From NCBI GenBank assembly GCA_027490485.1, contig JAIXYA010000246.1, positions 1 through 5,583 of the forward strand: DNA of 5,583 bases, in the 5' to 3' direction. Made by a program: the position numbers and the translations under genes. The notes under the pieces were generated by a model, which was not told where the DNA came from, did no database searches, and saw only the letters and a program-made list of their open reading frames with translations. The stretch is from Comamonadaceae bacterium (GTDB taxonomy: Bacteria > Pseudomonadota > Gammaproteobacteria > Burkholderiales > Burkholderiaceae_C). Below, piece after piece: positions 1 to 4,376 of this stretch (position 1 is the stretch's first letter; every line of letters starts with the position of its first letter).

Positions 1-1
1 A

Positions 2-325
2 GGCACAGCCGGTTTTGTGGGTGAGTGGATGGTGATCTTGGCGGCGGTGCAATTCAATTTCTGGATTGGTTTGGCTGCAGCTTCTGCGCTCATCTTTGGC
101 GCGGCCTATACCTTGTGGATGATCAAGCGTGTGTATTTGGGCCCCGTGGTCAATGATGATGTCAGACAGCTGTCTGACATCAATGCCCGTGAATTCCTGA
201 TGCTCAGCATGTTGGCTGTCGCTGTGATGGTCATGGGGCTGTACCCCAAGCCCTTCACCGATGTGATGAATGCCTCGGTTGAGCAGTTGATTCAGCAAGC
301 TTCAGTGAGTAAGTTGCCACTATGA
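2..325 (+). CDS. nuoM: NADH-quinone oxidoreductase subunit M, C-terminal end (partial)
   Basis: This is the last 107 residues of NuoM, one of the antiporter-like membrane subunits of complex I that couple NADH oxidation to proton translocation in the inner membrane. The frame is open to the left edge and begins GTAGFVGEWMVILA, matching the conserved GFVGEF loop and following helix of NuoM. Two further hydrophobic helices are visible (about residues 25-42 and 66-81), separated by a hydrophilic loop that ends in DINAREF, a motif typical of NuoM. The GTG at 17-19 is internal, not a start. The gene ends in TGA and nuoN follows after 31 bases, consistent with one nuo operon. The variable loop just before DINAREF is encoded by a perfect 26-bp palindrome (157-182) and includes a rare AGA arginine codon. 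Identity is secure from sequence and from the nuoN neighbour. Confidence 0.95.
   Translation, partial: GTAGFVGEWMVILAAVQFNFWIGLAAASALIFGAAYTLWMIKRVYLGPVVNDDVRQLSDINAREFLMLSMLAVAVMVMGLYPKPFTDVMNASVEQLIQQASVSKLPL
157..182. repeat. Perfect 26-bp palindrome inside nuoM
   Basis: The half-site TGATGTCAGACAG (157-169) is followed immediately by its exact reverse complement (170-182), with the centre between bases 169 and 170. Each half also carries its own odd palindrome: TGTCAGACA at 160-168 and TGTCTGACA at 171-179. It encodes residues of the loop NDDVRQLSDIN in nuoM. As RNA it could fold into a stem of about 11 bp with an AGCT loop. Under equal base frequencies a perfect 26-bp palindrome is expected about 8 in 100,000 times in a window this size. 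Function is unknown. It has no poly-T tail and is not at a gene end, so it is not a terminator. Confidence 0.9.
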
Positions 326-344
326 AACCCCTCGCTCTATACCT

Positions 345-349
345 AGGGA
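345..349 (+). promoter_or_regulatory. Ribosome binding site of nuoN
   Basis: AGGGA lies 7 bases before the ATG of nuoN, in the 31-base gap after nuoM. The rest of that gap shows no promoter or terminator, which fits read-through from nuoM. Confidence 0.6.
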
Positions 350-356
350 TGAACAC

Positions 357-1844
357 ATGATTGACAACTTCAGTTGGGTAGCGGTTTACCCAGAAATCGT
401 TTTGCTCATCATGGCCTGTGTCATTGCCTTGGTGGACTTATGGGTGACCTCGCCAAGGAGAAACTTGACCTATGGTTTGTCCTTGCTGACCTTGGCCAGT
501 GTGGCCATCATCCAAGCACTTTATGCCAGCAGTGGTACCACGCTGTACAGCTTTGGCAATATGGTGGTGTCGGATGCCATGGGCAATTGGCTCAAATGTT
601 TTGCAACCTTGGCCATGATGGTGACGCTGATCTACGGCAGGCCTTATGTGTCTGACAGGCAAATGCTCAAAGGGGGTGAGTGGTTCGTTCTGTCCCTGTT
701 TGCTTTGTTGGGTATGTTTGTGATGATTTCCGGCAACAATTTTTTGGTCATTTACTTGGGCCTGGAGTTGCTGACGCTCTCTAGCTATGCGTTGGTGGCC
801 TTGCGCCGCGATGACAGCAATGCAACTGAAGCAGCCATGAAGTATTTTGTATTGGGTGCTTTGGCCAGTGGCTTCTTGCTGTATGGCTTGTCTATGCTTT
901 ATGGCGCAACAGGAACCCTAGACCTCAGCTCGGTCTTTACGGCGGTGGCGACTGGCCATGTCAAGCATCAGGTGCTGGTGTTGGGCGTGGTGTTTGTGGT
1001 CAGTGGCCTTGCTTTCAAATTAGGTGCTGCACCTTTTCACATGTGGGTCCCGGATGTCTACCAAGGCGCACCGACCGCGGTGGCTCTGATGATTGGCGGC
1101 GCTCCCAAGTTGGCCGTATTTGCCATGATGATGCGTTTGCTGGTCGATGGCTTGTTGCCCTTGGCAATTGACTGGCAACAAATGCTGATGGTGTTGGCAG
1201 TGGTGACACTGCTGATAGGTAACTTGTCTGCCATTGCACAAACCAACTTCAAGCGCATGTTGGCGTTTTCAGCCATTGCGCAAATGGGCTTTGTGTTGAT
1301 TGGCATGTTGTCGGGTGTGGTGAACGGCAACACGCTGTCTGCAGCCAACGCTTACAGCTCGGCCATGTTCTACATGATCAGCTATGTCTTGACGACGCTG
1401 GGTGTGTTTGGCGTCATCCTCTTGTTGGCCCGCGAAGGATTTGAGAGCGAAGAAATTTCTGACTTGGCCGGTCTCAACCAACGCAGCCCCTTGTTTGCGG
1501 GTGTGATGGCCATTTGTTTGTTCTCTCTGGCAGGTGTACCGCCACTGGTCGGGTTTTTCGCCAAGTTGTCGGTCATTCAAGCCTTGATAGCCACGGCTCA
1601 ACCTGTGGCAGTCGGTTTAGCTATTTATGCGGTAGCCATGTCGTTGATTGGTGCTTTCTACTATTTGCGGGTCATCAAGGTCATGTATTTCGATCCGCCT
1701 TTGACGGCAACCACGGTGTCTGCCGGTGCCGATGTGCGTTTTGTACTGGCCCTGAATGGTGGTTTGGTTCTGGTTTTAGGTATTTTGCCCGGTGGACTGA
1801 TGGCTTTGTGTGCCAATGCGGTGGTTCAAGCGCTGGGAAGTTGA
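357..1844 (+). CDS. nuoN: NADH-quinone oxidoreductase subunit N
   Basis: NuoN is an antiporter-like, proton-translocating subunit of complex I in the inner membrane. At 495 residues it is close to the usual length (E. coli 485). It is hydrophobic throughout, with a run of membrane helices. The key charged residues of the family are present: Glu137 in the LGLELL motif, Lys162 (AAMKYF), Lys221 and His228 in FKLGAAPFHMW, Lys251 (GGAPKLAVF) and Lys403 in the discontinuous helix region (VGFFAKLSV). From memory these line up with E. coli Glu133, Lys158, Lys217, Lys247 and Lys395. The motif VPDVYQGAPT (231-240) is also diagnostic. The ATG at 357 is preceded by AGGGA at 7 bases. It follows nuoM by 31 bases, as the last nuo gene. 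Some arginines near the N-terminus use rare AGG/AGA codons (Arg34-Arg35). No truncation or frameshift is seen. Confidence 0.97.
   Translation: MIDNFSWVAVYPEIVLLIMACVIALVDLWVTSPRRNLTYGLSLLTLASVAIIQALYASSGTTLYSFGNMVVSDAMGNWLKCFATLAMMVTLIYGRPYVSDRQMLKGGEWFVLSLFALLGMFVMISGNNFLVIYLGLELLTLSSYALVALRRDDSNATEAAMKYFVLGALASGFLLYGLSMLYGATGTLDLSSVFTAVATGHVKHQVLVLGVVFVVSGLAFKLGAAPFHMWVPDVYQGAPTAVALMIGGAPKLAVFAMMMRLLVDGLLPLAIDWQQMLMVLAVVTLLIGNLSAIAQTNFKRMLAFSAIAQMGFVLIGMLSGVVNGNTLSAANAYSSAMFYMISYVLTTLGVFGVILLLAREGFESEEISDLAGLNQRSPLFAGVMAICLFSLAGVPPLVGFFAKLSVIQALIATAQPVAVGLAIYAVAMSLIGAFYYLRVIKVMYFDPPLTATTVSAGADVRFVLALNGGLVLVLGILPGGLMALCANAVVQALGS
375..392 (+). repeat. Short inverted repeat at the nuoN 5' coding end
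   Basis: TGGGTA (375-380) and TACCCA (387-392) are exact reverse complements around a 6-base loop, within codons 7-12 of nuoN. A small mRNA hairpin this close to the start could affect translation initiation, but a 6-bp repeat also occurs easily by chance. Confidence 0.3.
649..657. repeat. Third copy of the TGTCWGACA unit, in nuoN
   Basis: TGTCTGACA here is identical to the right-hand unit (171-179) of the nuoM palindrome. It encodes part of YVSDRQ in nuoN and is followed by a rare AGG arginine codon. The flanking bases are not symmetrical, so it is a single unit rather than a second long palindrome. A 9-mer of this degenerate form is expected about 0.04 times in the window with equal base use. 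Confidence 0.6.
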
Positions 1845-1849
1845 GTCTT

Positions 1850-1865
1850 TGACATAATGGTGTCA
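1850..1865 (+). repeat. Inverted repeat at the start of the DUF1178 gene
   Basis: TGACA (1850-1854) and TGTCA (1861-1865) are exact reverse complements around the loop TAATGG. The right arm includes the first base of the ATG of the DUF1178 gene. The 20-base gap has no good Shine-Dalgarno sequence, so a hairpin here, or coupling to nuoN translation, could influence initiation. The stem is only 5 bp and may be chance. Confidence 0.3.
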
Positions 1866-2353
1866 TGAAAGTCCTCGATCTCCAATGTCAACAACACCAC
1901 AGCTTTGAAGGCTGGTTTGGGTCTGAGGACGATTTTCAGTCGCAAAATGCGCGTTTCTTGGTGGAGTGCCCTTTTTGCGGTGACCACCACATTACCAAAA
2001 TGTTGAGTGCCCCTAGGCTGAATTTGTCCGGTGCTTCGTCAACTTTTTCAGGCAACGCACACGCTGAAGAACCAAGCTCGGCTACTGTGACCACCACCTC
2101 TTCTTCCTCGGCTGCTTTGATGCCGGTAGAGGCTCAGCAAGCCTGGATGCACATGGTTCAGCATGTATTGAGTAACACCGAAGATGTGGGCGGCCAATTT
2201 GCCGAAGAGGCCCGCAAGATGCACTATGGCGAAACGCCCGAGCGAGCCATACGTGGGCAAGTGTCTCGCGAAGAAACCAGCGCCTTGCTGGAGGAGGGCA
2301 TTCAAGTCATGCCCCTACCGATGCCAGCGGCTATCAAAGGCCCTGTTCAATAA
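1865..2353 (+). CDS. DUF1178 family protein (putative zinc-ribbon)
   Basis: This 162-residue protein of unknown function matches the DUF1178 family as I know it: the start MKVLDLQC, the block EGWFGSEDDF (15-24), CPFCGD (35-40), SAPRLNL (48-54), and a conserved C-terminal half with HYGETPERAIRG (120-131) and a final PLPMP. Cys8, Cys35 and Cys38, with histidines at 11, 12, 41 and 42, suggest a small metal-binding ribbon at the N-terminus. Residues 55-86 form a Ser/Thr/Ala-rich, probably disordered linker. There is no signal peptide or membrane segment, so it should be cytoplasmic. It starts 20 bases after nuoN with no good Shine-Dalgarno site, so it is probably transcribed with nuo and may depend on coupled translation. 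The MKVLDL start is fixed by family resemblance. Its role is not known; placement after nuoN does not prove a role in complex I. Confidence 0.9.
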   Translation: MKVLDLQCQQHHSFEGWFGSEDDFQSQNARFLVECPFCGDHHITKMLSAPRLNLSGASSTFSGNAHAEEPSSATVTTTSSSSAALMPVEAQQAWMHMVQHVLSNTEDVGGQFAEEARKMHYGETPERAIRGQVSREETSALLEEGIQVMPLPMPAAIKGPVQ

Positions 2354-2377
2354 GTCTCCAATTGGCGGTGGGCGGAA

Positions 2378-2521
2378 TTATTTATTTTTCAGCTTGCCTC
2401 TGGGCGCCACAAAAGTAACCGGCGGTGTAGGGCGGTCACCAGGAATAATGGGTTTTGCGGGGGAGGTGTCCTTTTTGGGTTTCTTTGACATCTTGTTGCT
2501 TTTTTGATCGCCTTTTGCCAT
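2378..2521 (-). CDS. Small basic conserved protein, 47 residues
   Basis: Reading the minus strand from ATG at 2521 to TAA at 2378 gives a 47-residue protein: MAKGDQKSNKMSKKPKKD, then a Pro/Thr-rich middle with PGDRPTPPVTFVAP (28-40), ending RGKLKNK. It has 12 lysines, 2 arginines and only 3 aspartates, so it is strongly basic and probably unstructured, perhaps binding nucleic acid (inference). AAAGGGG lies 6 bases before the ATG. The N-terminus resembles, from memory, small hypothetical proteins beginning MAKGQxRSN followed by KKPKK that are common in Burkholderiales and other Proteobacteria; I know of no assigned function. It begins 51 bases after the nitroreductase gene on the same strand and converges on the DUF1178 gene with a 24-base gap. 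The overlapping longer minus-strand frames across this stretch look like shadows. Confidence 0.75.
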   Translation of the reverse strand: MAKGDQKSNKMSKKPKKDTSPAKPIIPGDRPTPPVTFVAPRGKLKNK

Positions 2522-2527
2522 GACCTA

Positions 2528-2534
2528 CCCCTTT
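2528..2534 (-). promoter_or_regulatory. Ribosome binding site of the 47-residue gene
   Basis: On the minus strand AAAGGGG sits 6 bases before the ATG at 2521. It is a purine-rich Shine-Dalgarno-like site at proper spacing and is the main argument that this short frame is translated. Confidence 0.6.
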
Positions 2535-2560
2535 GTGTTTTTGACTGAATTGAAAATATA

Positions 2561-2574
2561 AAGGCCCGAGCCTT
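2561..2574 (-). terminator. Possible weak terminator hairpin after the nitroreductase gene
   Basis: On the minus strand AAGGC, loop TCGG, GCCTT is followed by TATATTTT. The 5-bp stem starts within the stop codon of the nitroreductase gene. The stem is short and the T tract is interrupted, so termination may be partial, leaving read-through into the 47-residue gene possible. Confidence 0.35.
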
Positions 2575-3211
2575 ATTTGACTTCGGTGACAAACTCGCTG
2601 ACAGGGCGTCGGATTTTTTTCAAGTTCTCCAGCCAATCTTGTCCTTTTGCGCGGTAGCCCAACGGTAATAGTGCAACACTGCGCAAACCCTTGGCAGCCA
2701 GACCCAAAATGTCGTCGACTGACTTGGGGTCAAAGCCCTCCATGGGCGTGCTGTCAACTTCTTCAAAAGCCGCAGCTATGAGTGCCGCACCCAAGCCAAT
2801 ATAGGTTTGTCGAGCCGCATGTTCGAAATTCACCTGTGCGTCACGGGCGGGGTAGTTCTTCAACAGCATTTGGCGGTAGTTTTCCCAGCCTTCGTTGGTG
2901 CCGCCACGTTCTGCGTTGGTCAGGTCGAACATGTGGTTGATGCGGTCTGCTGTATAGGTGTCCCATGCGGCAAACACCAGCAGGTGAGAGCCTTCGGTGA
3001 CTTGCGCTTGGTTGTGCGCCACGGCTTGGATTTGGGTGCGTATATCTTTGTTGGTCACAACCATCACTTCAAAGGGCTGTAAGCCGCTGGAGGTTGGGGC
3101 CATGCGAGCAGCTTCGATGATGCGATTGACTTTGTCTTGGGGAACAGCCTGGGTGGCGTCCATTTTTTTGGCGGCATAGCGCCATTGCAGTTTGTCGAGA
3201 AGTATTGACAT
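2573..3211 (-). CDS. NfsB-like FMN-dependent NAD(P)H nitroreductase
   Basis: This 212-residue protein belongs to the oxygen-insensitive nitroreductase family: cytoplasmic FMN flavoproteins, usually dimers, that use NAD(P)H to reduce nitroaromatics, quinones and similar acceptors. Its length fits E. coli NfsB (217). Visible landmarks are RYAAKKMD (11-18, equivalent to RHSTKAFD and likely to hold the FMN phosphate), APTSSGLQPF (38-47), PMEGFD (156-161, as PIEGFD in NfsB) and the C-terminal RRPVSEFVTEV. The open frame extends upstream to 3400, but those extra residues overlap the SDR gene in another frame and look unlike the family. ATG at 3211 has AAGGA at 6 bases and gives the typical N-terminus. 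It lies 28 bases after the SDR gene, so the two are probably co-transcribed. The physiological substrate cannot be read from sequence. Confidence 0.92.
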   Translation of the reverse strand: MSILLDKLQWRYAAKKMDATQAVPQDKVNRIIEAARMAPTSSGLQPFEVMVVTNKDIRTQIQAVAHNQAQVTEGSHLLVFAAWDTYTADRINHMFDLTNAERGGTNEGWENYRQMLLKNYPARDAQVNFEHAARQTYIGLGAALIAAAFEEVDSTPMEGFDPKSVDDILGLAAKGLRSVALLPLGYRAKGQDWLENLKKIRRPVSEFVTEVK

Positions 3212-3215
3212 CGGG

Positions 3216-3223
3216 TTTCCTTT
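3216..3223 (-). promoter_or_regulatory. Ribosome binding site that fixes the nitroreductase start
   Basis: On the minus strand AAAGGAAA, with AAGGA ending 6 bases before the ATG at 3211, supports this start over the upstream in-frame ATG at 3400. Confidence 0.7.
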
Positions 3224-3239
3224 GCAGGAGATTATCGCC

Positions 3240-4013
3240 TCAGCCTCTGGCCAAGGTGACCCCACCGTCCACCACCAAGGTATGGCCCACCACATAGTCG
3301 CTGGCATTGCTGGACAAATAGATGGCAGCAGCGGCCATGTCTTCGTCTTTGCCAATACGCTTTGCAGGAATAGTTTGCGCAGTGGCGTCGCCGTGGTCAC
3401 GCGCTTCGCGATTCATCTCGGACGCAAATGCGCCGGGTGCGATGGCATTGACGCAAATCCCGTCTTTGATCATCTCTAAAGACATGCGCTTGGTCAGGTG
3501 GATAACGCCTGCTTTGCTGGCGGCGTATGAGTAGGTTTCCCAAGGGTTGACTGAAAGGCCGTCGATAGACGCGATGTTGATGACCTTGGCCATGTGGTTT
3601 TTGGCGGCCAGCCGCAACATGGGTGCCAAGGCTTGGGTGAGGAAGAAAGGGGTTTTCATGTTGAGGTCCACCACCTTGTCCCAACCGCTTTCAGGAAATT
3701 CATCGAAAGGTGCGCCCCATGCAGCACCTGCGTTGTTGACCAAGATGTCCAAATGCTTTTCTGTGTCGCTCAATTGCTTGACCAACTGTGCAATGCCTTC
3801 TTTGTGCGAGACATCCAAGGGCATGGAGATGCATGTGCCGAATGCAGACAGTTCCAGCGCTGTGGCGTCGCAAGCTGCAGCTTTTCGCGCCGTGATGTAG
3901 ACCTTGGCGCCTTGGCACAACAAGCCTTTAGCAATCATGCGGCCAATGCCTCGGGAGCCGCCGGTGACGAGGGCGACGCGGCCTTGCAGGGAAAAGAGTT
4001 CGGTGGTGTTCAT
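3240..4013 (-). CDS. RhlG-like short-chain dehydrogenase/reductase (SDR)
   Basis: This 257-residue classical SDR is probably an NADPH-dependent ketoreductase. The Rossmann motif TGGSRGIG is at 17-24, NNAG at 93-96, and the catalytic tetrad is Asn118, Ser149, Tyr163 and Lys167 (YAASK at 163-167). The PG motif is at 193-194 and the C-terminal VVDGG at 247-251. Arg21 and Arg43 near the cofactor site favour NADPH (inference). From memory it resembles Pseudomonas RhlG, a beta-ketoacyl reductase of about 256 residues, in SLxGRVALVTGGSRGIGxMIA, the ITARKAAAC stretch and LDILVNNAGxxWGA. I therefore suggest a 3-oxoacyl substrate, but SDR substrates are poorly predictable. ATG at 4013 has AGGA at 6 bases. 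It is preceded by a 78-base gap and followed by the nitroreductase gene after 28 bases. No signal peptide or membrane segment is seen. Confidence 0.9.
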   Translation of the reverse strand: MNTTELFSLQGRVALVTGGSRGIGRMIAKGLLCQGAKVYITARKAAACDATALELSAFGTCISMPLDVSHKEGIAQLVKQLSDTEKHLDILVNNAGAAWGAPFDEFPESGWDKVVDLNMKTPFFLTQALAPMLRLAAKNHMAKVINIASIDGLSVNPWETYSYAASKAGVIHLTKRMSLEMIKDGICVNAIAPGAFASEMNREARDHGDATAQTIPAKRIGKDEDMAAAAIYLSSNASDYVVGHTLVVDGGVTLARG

Positions 4014-4019
4014 TAGATT

Positions 4020-4023
4020 TCCT
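4020..4023 (-). promoter_or_regulatory. Ribosome binding site of the SDR gene
   Basis: On the minus strand AGGA, within CAGGAAA, lies 6 bases before the ATG at 4013. The rest of the 78-base gap (4014-4091) shows neither a convincing -35/-10 pair nor a terminator hairpin, so it remains open whether the SDR gene has its own promoter or is read from glnS. Confidence 0.6.
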
Positions 4024-4091
4024 GAATTGGGTCTGATTGTTGTTGAGCTTAAATCATTTAGAGAATGAGTTTCCCCCTACAGGTACTTTCT

Positions 4092-4373
4092 TCAGGCCTC
4101 TAGCAATCGCTGGGCCTTGTCCAGCCAAATCGACAAGCTGTCGATCAACTCGGTTTGGCTGAAAGAGCAACTCTCTTCGGTGAACAAAGCGCTGGACTCC
4201 ATCCTGTCGATCAGGTCCAGCCACACCGTTTGGTAGCGCTCAGGCAAAGCGCCCAGCAACAACTCTTGGGCTCTGGCTTGGTGACAGAAATCTCGTGTCT
4301 GCAAAGAGCCATCACGCAGTTGTTCTAAAGCGTGGTGCAGTTGGTCTAGGGCGGTGGTGAGTTGGGTATCCAT
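4092..4373 (-). CDS. Hypothetical protein of 93 residues, coupled to glnS
   Basis: I do not recognise this protein. It is a 93-residue acidic, soluble-looking protein that reads as mostly alpha-helical: a leucine-rich N-terminal helix (about 1-21), a second helix with ARAQELLLGAL (33-43), a third around YQTVWLDLIDRME (47-59), and a C-terminal helix ending WLDKAQRLLEA. There are two cysteines (30 and 69) with no metal-binding pattern, no signal peptide and no membrane segment. Its ATG is 3 bases after the glnS stop codon, so it is very probably co-transcribed and translationally coupled; only a weak purine stretch (AAGTGAAGA) precedes it, lying over the glnS stop. The close coupling and clean reading frame support a real gene. 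A link to GlnRS function is only suggested by position. Confidence 0.78.
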   Translation of the reverse strand: MDTQLTTALDQLHHALEQLRDGSLQTRDFCHQARAQELLLGALPERYQTVWLDLIDRMESSALFTEESCSFSQTELIDSLSIWLDKAQRLLEA

Positions 4374-4376
4374 TCT

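Noticed and set aside
1152..1181. 8-bp inverted repeat TTGTTGCC / GGCAACAA with a 14-base loop in nuoN
   Set aside because: With loops up to about 20 bases, one or two such repeats are expected by chance in this window, and it lies in well-conserved coding sequence.
1849..1854. TTGACA resembling a -35 box before the DUF1178 gene
   Set aside because: No -10-like hexamer lies 16-18 bases downstream, and that position would already be inside the coding sequence.
2389..2636. Two overlapping 66-67 residue minus-strand frames across the gap after the DUF1178 gene
   Set aside because: They overlap the nitroreductase end and the better-supported 47-residue gene in other frames, and lack a good ribosome binding site or family resemblance.
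3212..3400. A 63-residue N-terminal extension of the nitroreductase
   Set aside because: It overlaps the C-terminal end of the SDR gene in another frame, has an unlikely Trp/Pro-rich composition, and the family N-terminus with a ribosome binding site starts at 3211.
3872..3883. 12-bp palindrome AAGCTGCAGCTT in the SDR gene
   Set aside because: About one 12-bp palindrome is expected by chance in a window of this size, and it encodes ordinary Ala/Lys-rich sequence.
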